Positions 11,936-22,719 of a DNA stretch of 64,000 nt are shown here, piece by piece (within the stretch, counting starts at the first letter, position 1; every line of letters starts with the position of its first letter). The position numbers and the translations under genes were made by a program. The stretch is from positions 26,380,192 to 26,444,191 of the forward strand of contig CM067072.1 in assembly GCA_033980235.1 (NCBI GenBank). Reading direction: 5' to 3'. This DNA comes from Diadema setosum (lineage: Eukaryota > Echinodermata > Echinoidea > Diadematoida > Diadematidae). The notes under the pieces are model-generated. The model did not search any database. It was not told the origin of the DNA and worked only from the letters and a program-made list of their open reading frames with translations.

Positions 11936-12171
11936 GATTCCATGAAACGTGCTCCAAGAGGTTTATAGATAGCAAACGCCTGAATCTCGCTAGGAAACAA
12001 AAGCTGAAGGAGGAGCCTGGTCCGTCAGCAAGAGCATCTGTTTCCTCCCCTAAGACGCTCACATCAAGATCAAGATATTCTTCTGGAAGCTCTTCAGGTT
12101 CTGCTGTGTTGCCTGTAAAATGCATCATTTGCAACAGAGTCAACCTGCTCATTACTTGCCAAGGGAAATAG
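11936..12171 (+). CDS. Candidate exon with Cys/His-containing segment, unknown gene
   Basis: A pyrimidine-rich tract and AG at 11935 precede an open frame of 77 codons ending at TAG (12169-12171). The peptide begins FHETCSKRFIDSKRLN, has a basic then Ser-rich middle (ASVSSPKTLTSRSRYSSGSS), and a VKCIICNRVN segment with a C-x2-C pair. The arrangement of an HxxC-x-KRF block, Ser/Arg linker and CxxC resembles the N-terminal Cys/His segment of many uncharacterised, transposon-related invertebrate proteins; this is from memory and unverified. Exon phase at the start would be 1. Upstream exons are not identified. Confidence 0.38.
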
Positions 12172-12299
12172 GTTAATATGATTGATATTGAAGCATGAAA
12201 ACATTGTCATGTTACTATAAGTTGTCCTTGATAAAATGGAGCAATATATATACACCACTGAAACACACATACACAAAGAACTTCAGTGCAAAGTTCAGA

Positions 12300-13250
12300 A
12301 ACAACAGAATGTACTGTATATGCACCAGTGCTTTGGTCAATGTGATTGATATTCAAGAATTGACATCTTACTAAAGTTGTGCATGATAAAATGTCTTTGT
12401 AATACAGATTGCTTCCTGTATTTTGAATGCCAATGTTTATGCAACATGTTTTGACTCCTTGCCTCAGTATGTGATTGTTCGCCCTTTAGCAAACATTTCT
12501 GCCCACTATTATGATTTGATTAGGGTTGAATTATTCTAAGAACAAAGATGTTTTCCTAAGTGTGGTTTTTTTCATAAAACTGAATGACTACAATTAAAAT
12601 GTGTTTTTCCCACTCTGGGAAAAAGAATATGTAAATATTATTAATACTGAAACAGAATGTTCATGTAGAAAGGTCAGTACAATGTAGGTGTGAGTACAAA
12701 ATCAGTGTGCTAAAACTAATACACACCAGCCAAATGAAAATTGTGCATAAGTTTAGTCAGGTTTGCACAGATCCTCTGATATTGGAAGTTAATTGCAATG
12801 TTATCATAATTTTTAATGCCAAACCTGTTTTATTCTCTCCAAGATTTTCAGGTACACATTGCCTCCAATACAGAATCCAACAGTTTTCACTCATGAATGG
12901 GTAAACTATAATTTTGCCTTTATTTTATATATTGGCATTTTTCAAAACTTTTAAACCCTTTCAAGGATATTTGGACCATGGAATGTTCCAGGAAATTTAT
13001 TAAAACTAGAAAATTTGACTGATTATCATTTTGAGCTATCTTACATGAAAGGAGGTAGTGTCCCACCATGCTGTAACCTAATGATAGCAATGAAAACTTC
13101 AAGAAATTTTATGAAGATTAAATTTTCTAAAGTACTGTATAATATTTCATGAACAACGTGATTGCTATGTGATCTAAGTATATTAAAGCTTCTTAAGAAG
13201 AAGAAGAAGAAGAAAAGAAAAACATGTTTACTGATAAACAATATGATCTG
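12300..13250. other. No gene seen
   Basis: AT-rich unique-looking sequence. A short (GAA)n run at 13198-13216. No exon with both splice signals and protein-like composition was found. Confidence 0.5.
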
Positions 13251-13479
13251 TTTAATAGTAATGTCTCATGTGTGTAAATGAGTTTGTATGTGTGCGTGTG
13301 AGTGTATATAATATGTCAGCGTTTTTATGCACCTGTGTATGTGTAATGCACTGATCAATGCATGTATTATATCATTGTGTATGTTCATGTTTATGATCAT
13401 CTTTTTTATGATGCTGATGTGATAATGGCCAAGGCATGTAGAATAATATTTTAATACACTTGGGTATATTGAATCTTCA

Positions 13480-13580
13480 TAACTATGTGTGTGCGTATGT
13501 GTGTGTGCATGTGAGGGTGTGTGTGTGTGTGTGTACAATAAGATTCTCCCACATGCACGCGGACACACACACAAACAAAC
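13480..13580. repeat. (TG)n/(CA)n microsatellite
   Basis: Interrupted TGTGTG turning into CACACA further on, about 100 bp; a less regular TG-rich stretch starts at 13270. Confidence 0.85.
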
Positions 13581-13894
13581 GCACTGAATTTTTTCTTTTT
13601 TTTTTTGCCTTGAATGATTAGTCATTTGATTAATAACATGTCTTTAAACAGAATATATGGCATTTGCCTTGACCTCTGACGGTCAGTCAGTGCTCTCTCT
13701 CTTATGGTCTCGAACCACTTTGCTCTTGTCTTCCTTTGCATCATCATAGCCAGCATCAGGAAAAGCTGAAACATGAGATATAATGCAACTACAATGTATT
13801 AAACCAAAACTTCACTTTTTTTTTCTAGGTATATGGCTAAAAGCAGTGCTTTACAAATGTGTATATGTATTTCAGCTTAGAAACACCATGGGAA

Positions 13895-13975
13895 CTACAT
13901 ACTGCGGCTAGCAGCCCCATACGCATACCTGCGGCCAGCAGCCCCATACGCATAGCGTCATGGGGCTGTGAACTG
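13895..13975. repeat. Short tandem duplication with inverted echo
   Basis: GCAGCCCCATACGCATA occurs twice in tandem (period about 27 bp, starting near 13908 and 13935), followed by CATGGGGCTG, which is the inverse of the core. It can form a small hairpin. Confidence 0.6.
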
Positions 13976-14884
13976 TAGCATACAGGATCATGACAGAAGT
14001 TTTATCGCGGACAAATATCAACTTAAAATCGGGATAAAATCTTCAATTTGAAGACTTATTAATAAATTTGAAGTATTGATAACAGAGTTCGTGCAAGGAT
14101 TGCTTCTGCAAATAGTTCCTTTCTGTTCAAATTGATGACTAAATGTGACTCGGCCGAGAGGAAACTGGGAGAACTACACTGAATTGACGGCCAGCGCATG
14201 CACACACAGACAGTCAATGGATTCGAAATTTGTGCGCAGTGATGTGTGCGCCTCTGCTCGTCGCAGTTTATAAAATATGGATTTTCGCAAAAACTACAGG
14301 ATATTTCGAGGAGAACTTTTTACAGTATATTTAGGATGTACAAAACATCACATTTCCGCATTCAGAAAGTAGTGCCAGTGTTGCTGGAACGAAACCCATT
14401 TTCTAAGCCTCTTTTTCAGCTTCACCCCATGGCCTACCACTGGTCATGCAAATTCATAAGCTATTCAAATTCTTTTAGAATGGAAATAGAAAAAATATAG
14501 TTCAAATTGTTTTTATGATTATAATAAGCTTTGAACTGTGTTAAAAAGTTTACTCAATATTATTGTTGTGTTAATCATAATTTCAACTTGTGTTAAAAGG
14601 AGGCATTTTCTTTTTTCAATATCAAAAGTGTAATTTACTTGGTAACCACGTCTTAAAGCATTATAACTTAATGACCCTATACAAATGAGTGTGATGTGTC
14701 TAGTACCAACTATATACCTAGGTATAGAGTGTAGATACATCTGTAGGTTATATAGGCTCTAAGACTTATAGCTGTAGGATTATAACTGAGAAAGGTTAGT
14801 TTGGACATTGATAATGTCTTCATATTTTATACAGTATGTACATTCTATATAAATATGTTCTGGGATATGCTCAAAGATCAATAC

Positions 14885-15240
14885 AAATCAAGAAAATATT
14901 TTTTTGTCCAAATGTAATTTAATGTCCAACATGTAAAACAAAAATATATTTTTGCAGTATATTTGTAGCCCCAAATCATATAGCCATAAAAAATAGGTAG
15001 AAAGCATATTTTTACAGTATTTTTGTTTTGCTTTAGCAGCATGACGTGACAAAAATATTCAAAAAATATATTTTTAACATACAATATTCGGTGTTCCCAA
15101 ACTGTATGAAAAAATAATATTTCTAAGGTATTTTTCTCATATTCTCAGTATTCTCTTTAAATACAAAATATCGTAAAATATATTTTTGGCGTGATTTTTG
15201 AAACATTTTTATGATATTTTTGTGATTTTTTTTTCCAAGC
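14885..15240. repeat. TATTTTT-rich degenerate block 2
   Basis: About 350 bp of ATATTTTT-type motifs at irregular 20-40 bp spacing, like the block at 9690-10010. No coding potential. Confidence 0.45.
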
Positions 15241-15819
15241 AGGGTAATATCCATGCGGATGATATTCGCATTAGGGCATGATACTGGAATGACAATATTA
15301 GTAGGATTTGGAAAAAATTTGGAAGTCCAAAGGCAATTGTTTTGTTACTGGAGATCGGAGATGCGTGGCGTTGCGTGAGCCGGGAAGTACTGAAACTGCA
15401 CTGGGTACTTTGAGTACGTTACGGTAATACGATCGTCGGTCATTCAGTGGCTGTTTATCACCACTTACTTGTAGTTGTATGTGTGGGACTGTGTTTCAGT
15501 GGCGTAGGAGAATGAGTTAGAAATTGTAATACACAACCCCGTCAAAATTTGCGCATACTCCAACAATTACGGCATTTTCCACGAAATACACCTCTTTCGT
15601 GGAACCCCATAGTGATATAGCTTGAATTGCGGCTTGTGCTTTGCGTTGTGTGTAAGTACTTTTGGATGGTACGTATAGTTAAACCAGCGCAAGTGTACGT
15701 AATACATATAGAAAAGAAGCATGACGTACGTGCAACTCATGTGGCTAATTGTCCTTCAAAACGAAGCTCAGCCTGACATGTTTTGCAGCAAAACAGGCAC
15801 CCACATTCCAGATGTTTGT

Positions 15820-16292
15820 GGGTTTGTTTGTTTGTTTGTTTGTTTGTTTGTTTGTTTGTTTTTTGTTGTTGTTTTTTTTGCTGTTTTTTTTTTTTTGGAG
15901 GGGGGATGGGGGCGGGGGAGGAGTTTGAAACTTACCCTTTTTCGGGATCCTATTTCAGGATTGTTTGAGGAAGATTTGAAAACTAATTAGTAATTAGCAA
16001 TAATTAGCAATATTGCGGGGAAAGTAATAAAGACCTATTTCAAGGAATTTTAGGGATTTTTTCCCTCCGAAATGAGCCCCGATAATGTACCCCTATTCCA
16101 GAGAAAATCGGGTGCAGATGACCATGTGGGGGGGGGGGGGTGGGGGAGGGGGAGAGGTGAGGGCGGTCAACGCATAATAATTTCATGTGCTTGAACATGA
16201 ATATCAATAATTGTTACGTCTGGCAAGGTTATACATAATGTCGCTTTAATAACCTATTTTATTATGACGAGTGAAGTGCCTAAGCAACAGAC

Positions 16293-16337
<45 letters not shown>

Positions 16338-16345
16338 AAGAGGGA
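15820..16345. repeat. Cluster of simple repeats: (TTTG)n, poly-G, (GA)n/(GACA)n
   Basis: (TTTG)n at about 15823-15862, G-rich runs at 15897-15920 and 16127-16160, and (GA)n changing to (GACA)n at 16283-16340. The open frames here (FVCLFVCLF-type) come from the repeat. Confidence 0.85.
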
Positions 16346-16349
16346 GAGA

Positions 16350-17750
16350 GAAGAAAAGAGTGTCACTTGTCTAAGAACTAATGTGCACATGGGCTAATTA
16401 CGAACTTTCTTAATGCTAGAGAAGCAGGTTGTTTGAGATCCCAGCCGAGCGATCGAAACTATCATTACTTATATTCATGAATGATTACAGGCAAATGATA
16501 GGCCTATACTGACCTCTATCGTCCATGGTGCAAGCCCTTACAAAATAGAATAAAACAAAACAAAACACATCGCTTCCGTATGCAGATAATTACGAGGACC
16601 TTACGAGGAAACTTATCAAGACCGGACAAATCTTAAATAAAAGAGAAACAATTTGTCGAAATCCCAGGCCTCTCTACGTCTCTGTCAAACCGGGCTGCCG
16701 TGGCCCCGACATGAATTCGGGTAATGTTGCATTTACCAATGCTTTACATATTTTAAGCAGATACACATTGATGTGCGTATCGCTCTCTCGGAGAGCTTGT
16801 GTAGACGCTGACTACTCCTTCGGACTGTATCAAACACATGGTAACTCAACGCATTATTGCAATAACATCATATTAGGTTTTAGCGTTTGACCATAATTGT
16901 TTGAATTATAATTAAATTTAGATATGGATCAATCCATGTTCAATTTAAACAAAACAGAAAAAACAATAACCAACACACACACTTAGACACATCCACACGA
17001 GTACATGCAATGTGATTCATACGATTTCTTGCATTATCTGCTTGTTGCCACTAGCCAAAGAGGAAACATGGATATCTTTGCAATGTTATGTTCACGTCAT
17101 AAGAGGGAGCAAGCTAAAAAGAAAAAAAAAATGAAAAGCCGTAAAAGAAACGATTTTCTACGCTACGCGATTTGGATGTGAGCGGGAGTGAAGGTATTAG
17201 AAGATGCGTGCGATTGCATATTTACTATAACCACTCTGATATCAGAGTTCAATAGGCCTTACATGATAAATTTGCATTGCGAAGCTACAGGTGACCTCAT
17301 AATAAGAAAGAAAGAAAAAAAAGAAGACGTCAAAGTCCACAGCAACCTTTCTTTGTCTTCCCCTATCTTCATTTGAGAGACGAATCACAGAGTGCATCTT
17401 GGCATTCTCTTTCTAGCAATGTTCTTCTACATCAACCTAAGATGCAGTCAAACGAGATATTGGAGAGCGTGGGGTATGATCGGGAGGTCCTTTGCCCCCC
17501 CCCCCCCCCCCCTCCTCCATCCATCTCTCAATATTTTTCTTTGATTTAGAATCACTGCCTTTCATTATTCACTCGTTTCTCTTTCACTCTTTATTTTCTT
17601 TTGTAGATCATCTTTGCCGTATAATGTTTTGAAACTAATGTGAAAGCAGCACTTTACCATTTTGAAGTAACAGGTCTTAAATGCCGGAATGTGTCTTTCA
17701 ATAGAGATATGAAAGAACTTTGTAAATGCATACATTCTAAAAATACTGAT
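16350..17750. other. No gene seen
   Basis: Mixed intergenic sequence with a CA-rich stretch near 16973 and a poly-C run at 17496-17512. No supported exon. Confidence 0.45.
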
Positions 17751-17754
17751 AATC

Positions 17755-18066
17755 ACACACACACACACACACGCACACACACATACTAACACACACATAC
17801 GCACACACTCACACACATACGCACACACTCACTATTATTATTCGATGGATAACATGGACGGAAAAGAATATTAGATTTTAAGGATTTTAAGAAATGGAAA
17901 GGGACCGCGAAGACATACCTGATCATTCTACTCTCCCCTAAAAAGGGTTGTAGAAAAACTGCTGAAAAACACACTTTCCCATTCATTTTATGATCCCAAA
18001 CTAAAGAATTTTGTAGAAGAATAACTCTTTCACTTTTTTGTTGCTTTTGTGATGCATGGTGATATA
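17755..18066. repeat. (CA)n microsatellite and RepA 3' fragment (A6)
   Basis: (CA)n runs from 17755 to 17832. From about 17865 the sequence matches the distal part of RepA (compare 63490-63764): TACCTGATCATTCTACTCTC, AAACTGCTGAAAAACACAC and a degraded end TTTTGTGATGCATGGTGATAT at 18046-18066. The piece between these is deleted. A TA microsatellite abuts the end. Confidence 0.65.
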
Positions 18067-18093
18067 TATATTATATATGTATATATTCATGTA

Positions 18094-18131
<38 letters not shown>

Positions 18132-18180
18132 TCATAATTATATGATATATTGCATACATATTTTTTTTTTTTGGGGGGGG
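18060..18180. repeat. (TA)n microsatellite with poly-T/poly-G
   Basis: Two TA tracts (about 18060-18130) followed by T12 and G9 runs. Confidence 0.9.
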
Positions 18181-18529
18181 GTGGGACAAAAAACGCGCTT
18201 TGTATCGCTCAAAAAGTGCATAACCCATATAAAGCTTTGACCATGTTGACGTTGGATTTTTTTTCCGATTTTGTTTTTTTCACATTCCGACCTAGCATTT
18301 GCATGTCAACACCAGTACATTGTACTTGGAAGAGGTTCATCTGATTGGTAAATCTCTAATAAAAGCGACAAATAATCTTCAGCGTGCATTCCCATTCTCT
18401 CGGACTGTAAGACTGCCGATACCCCATCTACGGCGAGTCAACACCAGTCTGAAGAAGCCTGCAGAAAACAGCAGGAGAAAACTCACACAAGGTAAATGCA
18501 TTTTTGATTGTGAACTAATGAAATTCGCT

Positions 18530-18535
18530 TTTATT
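18530..18535 (-). terminator. Polyadenylation signal AATAAA for the minus-strand cysteine-rich gene
   Basis: AATAAA on the minus strand, about 85 nt beyond the stop codon of the candidate last exon at 18617. The distance is normal for a short 3' UTR. Confidence 0.45.
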
Positions 18536-18616
18536 AACACCAGTACTGCTAGTCTTGTTAGCTGCGTTTTACATGCTTAGGCACCAAGATCAACCATTGC
18601 AAGATTTCCGATAGCT

Positions 18617-18768
18617 TTATACAGTGGGCTGACCAGCTCCAGACCACTCTCCCCAGGCCTGCCCCTGTTCCGACACGTACCCTTCCCCCTCCACCACAAG
18701 CCGATTGTTTTGTAACTCCTTCAAACATCCCTCATGTGAGACCGAAGAATGATATGAAATACTGACTT
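18617..18768 (-). CDS. Candidate last exon of unknown cysteine-rich gene
   Basis: A minus-strand exon of 152 bp: two bases completing a codon, 49 codons and TAA. The peptide includes SISYHSSVSHEGCLKELQNN and GEGYVSEQGQAWGEWSGAG. The acceptor is ..CTGAACAAG/AA, acceptable but not strong. Its entry phase (needs one base from upstream) matches the exit phase of the exon at 19228-19359, and AATAAA lies 80-90 nt downstream. These coincidences make it more credible than an isolated open frame. No family recognised. Confidence 0.38.
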
Positions 18769-19119
18769 CTTGTTCAGAATTTGTGTGTGGAGTGATGAAA
18801 AGACATAATTTAGTCAATTGTAAGAGAAGATAAACACTGACCTGTTTGAAGACATTATGACTATGATGTGTTCAAATATTGAATAGCAAAAGAAATGATG
18901 TGAATCTGCACTCTCAGTGCTTTTCGTCTGCCCATATACATCCTGGCTGCAGTCATTGAATGGTCAGCCAGTATTTTGCATGAAAAGCAACAACAATAAA
19001 ACATGATAAACTCTTTAGGGTGTATCCCAAAGCACCGTTGTTTTTGTTTTTGTTTTTGTTTTTGTTTTTTAACGCGTAGTAGAAGCATCAGTTTCTCATG
19101 ATTACACAACGCATTTTTT

Positions 19120-19175
19120 TTTTTTTTTTTTTGGGGGGGGGGGGGTAAAAAGAAAGAAAAAAAAAACAGGAGAAA
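19120..19175. repeat. Homopolymer cluster (T18, G12, A9)
   Basis: Adjacent T, G and A runs; also (TTTTTG)n at about 19037-19070 just before it. Confidence 0.8.
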
Positions 19176-19227
19176 AAAAAAGTTTCATGTAAAATATTAA
19201 TTTATTTCTTTTGCGATGTGAACTTAC

Positions 19228-19359
19228 GCTGGCCCAGCATGCAGTGTAGAGGGCGCTTGTCACAATGTTCATCATCCTTGTCGAAGATCTTGCGGAGTAC
19301 TAATTTTGTCCAGCCTACAATGCATTCACGGAGTTCTCGAGTGTCGCCGGTGTGGCATG
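19228..19359 (-). CDS. Candidate internal exon, cysteine-rich protein of unknown family
   Basis: A minus-strand exon of 132 bp ending in a perfect donor (CCAGC/GTAAGT). The peptide contains CHTGDTRELRECIVGWTKLV and FDKDDEHCDKRPLHCMLGQ: four cysteines in 44 residues, mixed charge, and codon composition more GC-rich than the flanks. The acceptor (GGAATTAG/CA) is weak and lacks a long pyrimidine tract, so the start may be wrong; a TAA limits the frame just upstream. Entry phase 1 fits the exon at 20943-21117. Spacing of the cysteines suggests an extracellular disulphide domain, but I cannot assign it. Confidence 0.48.
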
Positions 19360-19699
19360 CTAATTCCTTCCCTTATTCACCTTTTGGGTCCGAGATGACC
19401 AAATCTCGAATCTCCCCGTTTCGCCTTCTTTAAAGTAAAAAGTTCGAATCTTGTCTTGTCGATTACCTTTTACAATTACAATTGTATAGGCTTCTTTACG
19501 CAATAGTGCTACTATAAGGAGGTGAAAACATCACTACATTTTAAATACCCCAAACTTGAATGATAAGTTTTACGACAAAGGTACTCTTGGTCGTGCGGAA
19601 GAGTCATCTCTGAGCGTTATTGAGCAGATGTTTAAAAAAAGATATCAAAGTTTGCATTGAATTCAAAACAAAAATGTGTTGCATCCCCTGCCTGAATGA

Positions 19700-19762
19700 T
19701 AGAAATAATGATAATAATAATAATAATAATAATGATAATAATAATAATAATAATAATAAAAC
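19700..19762. repeat. (AAT)n microsatellite
   Basis: About 20 AAT units with GAT interruptions, inside the presumed intron between the exons at 20943 and 19359. Confidence 0.9.
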
Positions 19763-20942
19763 GGGGATGCAGACGTGTGATTCGTTGCACTTTAGGCTGT
19801 TAGGAGAATAAGTTTTTGAATATTTTTGTTTCTTTTTTGTTTTTGCTCCTTGTTTCTGTTTTTCTTTCAATCATTTTATTTAATTTTTCTATATGGTGAT
19901 TCATTGTATTCACCTTCAATCTCTGAAGAGATGACATCGCATATAAACAGTCCTTAAAAACATATTAAACACACCACAAATTTCGCATTTATTTTCCGTT
20001 TCATTATCAATCTAACATAGTGCCTTTGCATGAAGAGAAGAAGTGTAAAGATGGATCATTGATCCGTAAGACTGATGTTATATCGGTTATTGTAAAAAAA
20101 ACACACACACACAAAACAAACACAAAAAACGAAACAAAATAAACATATAACCGGTTCTCTTTAAATGCGTTAAAGAATAACTGATGACAGGTTGGGGAAA
20201 CTTTTGTATCCATTACAAAGCTTAACAATGGTTGTGGTAAATGACTTTTATTTGTTTACTTTCGAAAAAAATGCATTTGTTTTTAAGACCTTCCAATCTC
20301 CACCTTTCAGGTGAGGGTACATTCAATGTTGCAATTTTGGTGAAAGCAGTAATACAAATTGCTTATCTAAACATGCACTGCCTTGTGAGGAATACACTGT
20401 CAGCAGGTATTAGACGATTTGAATTTTCAGTCATTTTGTTCCCACGCTCTGTACATCATATTCAAGCATGTCATTGGATCCGTGAGTCATGCTAATTCGT
20501 TACAGTCTGTAGAGTACAAAGCAATATCAACAAATGGCGTATATGAAAGGCGACTGAATGCTTGCTTGTTCAAGCCTAAAGTGTGAAGTTGCCATTATTA
20601 AAGATTATGTTTGACGAATGAAATTACCTAACCCAGATATCAGCCAGATTCTGTGTTCCTATTGTAATCCGCTGCCTCGTGAAAGTTTCGTATGAATATA
20701 AAGGACCTGTCACAATTTCTTTTTTGTGTGTGTGTCTGCCATAATATTTGCAGGGTAAGCCAACGATCTCACTATAACAACTGTGTCTGTTCTGTAACGT
20801 ACTGGTTCACAAGGTTCCTTTCTTTATTCCTCCATGCACTGTGCCAATCGTTGTCCAACCATCAGAAACGGTCAGTTGTGTTTTGATGTATCAAACCGCC
20901 ATTCGCTATCATTCGCCAATGATAAGAATTTCATTGACTTAC

Positions 20943-21117
20943 CATTGTCAGTAAGAATGTGGTGACATACATTAACTATCTGTGTTTGTAAGCACTGCAG
21001 TAAGCGAAACGTGCACGATTTTGAACCACTGCATAAAATACTAACAACACTGCCTCTTTCATATTCCTTCCATATTCCCATCTTCCCATCACGACAATCC
21101 GCTTTTATAATGCCTAC
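20943..21117 (-). CDS. Candidate upstream exon of the same cysteine-rich gene
   Basis: A minus-strand open segment with a perfect donor (GACAATG/GTAAGT) in phase 1, matching the next exon. The peptide includes ADCRDGKMGIWKEYERGSVV, LCSGSKSCTF and QIVNVCHHILTDN: five cysteines. The left limit is uncertain: an AG at 21118-21119 gives a phase-0 start at 21117, while an ATG at 21079-21081 would make it a first exon starting MGIWKEY. Joined with the two later exons it would give a C-terminal portion of about 150 residues with ten cysteines. Confidence 0.48.
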
Positions 21118-21742
21118 CTTTCAGAAGACTCAAAACCGGAATTTTAGCAAAGACGTGGGATTGCATGATCTGTCAGATTAGTTCAATGGAAAACCTCCTT
21201 ACTCCCCCCCCCCCTCCCCCTTCTCACTACTTCCAAACAAAGACCGTGAGAACGGGCAGAAATTATTCACAATGTTAGCGGCAATCCTTTGATAACGTGT
21301 GACGCCAGTATATTATTTAAGATACAAGATAGAGATGTCACAAAACGAAAAGAAAAAAAAAATCACCGCCCAGGAATCTTCTCCGACTGTCAATTGTGAT
21401 AACAACAATAAATGGTTTACCTGAATATTATTGTGCAGTGAAATGAATAACTTCAAGAGATTAACACGTAAACATCGAATGGATTGATATAGCACCTTTC
21501 CTCCTGTTCAGTCAGTTCTCCAAAGAAAGACGACTTAAAGTAATGTCTTGCATGAAAGCGCATCATATTTATATCATAGTTCAGTCTTTTCTCTTTTTTT
21601 AACCCACATAGGTAGACTAGACAGTTGTCACGTGTTTCTTGGTTATTCTAATGTCTAACTTCTTTAATTACTGTAGTCATTCAAAGATGATTTGATACGA
21701 GGTGTGACATGATAAGGTGCAGAGGGACAGTACTTACTACTA

Positions 21743-21890
21743 TCACTGAATGGAAATGCATGCAATAGCAATAAGATTAGCAAACTTCTCGTAGCAACTG
21801 CGACCGAGCGCCGGGAGGGCCACGCCGGGGCCATCGTGGTCAATGGTCACCTCCAATTGCTGACCGCCTTCGCTTGACGACCAATTCGAT
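21743..21890 (-). CDS. Candidate terminal exon, unknown protein
   Basis: A minus-strand exon after a good acceptor (pyrimidine-rich, ATTCTGTTTAG/AT). The only open frame reads SNWSSSEGGQQLEVTIDHDG, then PGVALPALGRSCYEKFANL, to TGA at 21743-21745. It is markedly GC-richer than its surroundings, typical of conserved coding sequence. An ATTAAA on the minus strand at 21663-21668 could be its polyadenylation signal. A GTAAGT lies a few bases after the stop, so alternative splicing before the stop is possible. Whether it belongs to the gene at 18.6-21.1 kb or to another one is unresolved. Confidence 0.42.
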
Positions 21891-22194
21891 CTAAACAGAA
21901 TTTAAAGTGTTGAAAGGCAAAACACATGTTATATGTAAACACTTGCATTATATCCAGTGACATTAAATTAAAGTCTCAGTCGATCGGCATACATATTATC
22001 GCATCATACATTTATTCAACACATCCTTTCAAGTTTCCATTTATAACCACTGATGGCGAAAGGTTGTTATGTTTAAACGATGCTATATTCCTAATTAAGT
22101 GAATTACCTAAACAAGTTTGAGGAATATAACAATGCAAATGGAAAAAAGTTATGAAACGCACCCACATATCTTTATCTTATGCCTGTATAAATA

Positions 22195-22197
<3 letters not shown>

Positions 22198-22281
<84 letters not shown>

Positions 22282-22282
22282 T
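22198..22282. repeat. (TA)n microsatellite
   Basis: About 85 bp of nearly pure TA. Confidence 0.95.
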
Positions 22283-22619
22283 AATCACTCTTTGGATACA
22301 GCATGAGAAGACATTATATGCAACAACAGCAACAAAAAAAAAATCTTAAGGGAAAATGACAGGTGAACGGAGGCAAATCTAGAAGACCAATCACAACTTT
22401 GAGAAATATGCAGGGCTTTGTAGTGACTCGGCTGTGTCCCATTGGACAATGGAGTGGAGGTTGGCGTGAAATTATCCATATCACAACAGATCTTGTGCCA
22501 GCCGAAATTATGATGAATAGTATTTAATCATGTTACGTATAAAGTTCTACTTGACTTTAAATCTGTTGTCATGTTTATAATTATGACTTGTGCTTTGATA
22601 GAACCAAATCAGTACTGGA

Positions 22620-22715
22620 GAAAGAGAGAGAGGGGGGGGGGGGGGAGGGATGGAGAAAGAGAGAGAGAGAGAGGGAGAGATGGAGAGAGAGGGAGGGAGA
22701 GAGATAAAGAGAGGA
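22620..22715. repeat. (GA)n with G-run microsatellite
   Basis: GAGAGA/GGGAGA purine tract of about 95 bp containing a run of about 12 G. Confidence 0.9.
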
Positions 22716-22719
22716 GCAA

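Noticed and set aside
13680..13765. Minus-strand exon after CATGTTTCAG
   Set aside because: Two frames are open with different stops; too short to support either, and no partner exon is seen.
18382..18491. Plus-strand exon candidate between TCTTCAG and AAG/GTAAAT (about 110 bp, two frames open)
   Set aside because: It overlaps the 3' flank and AATAAA of the minus-strand gene, two frames are equally open, and the peptide has no recognisable features. Splice-like sites at this strength occur by chance.
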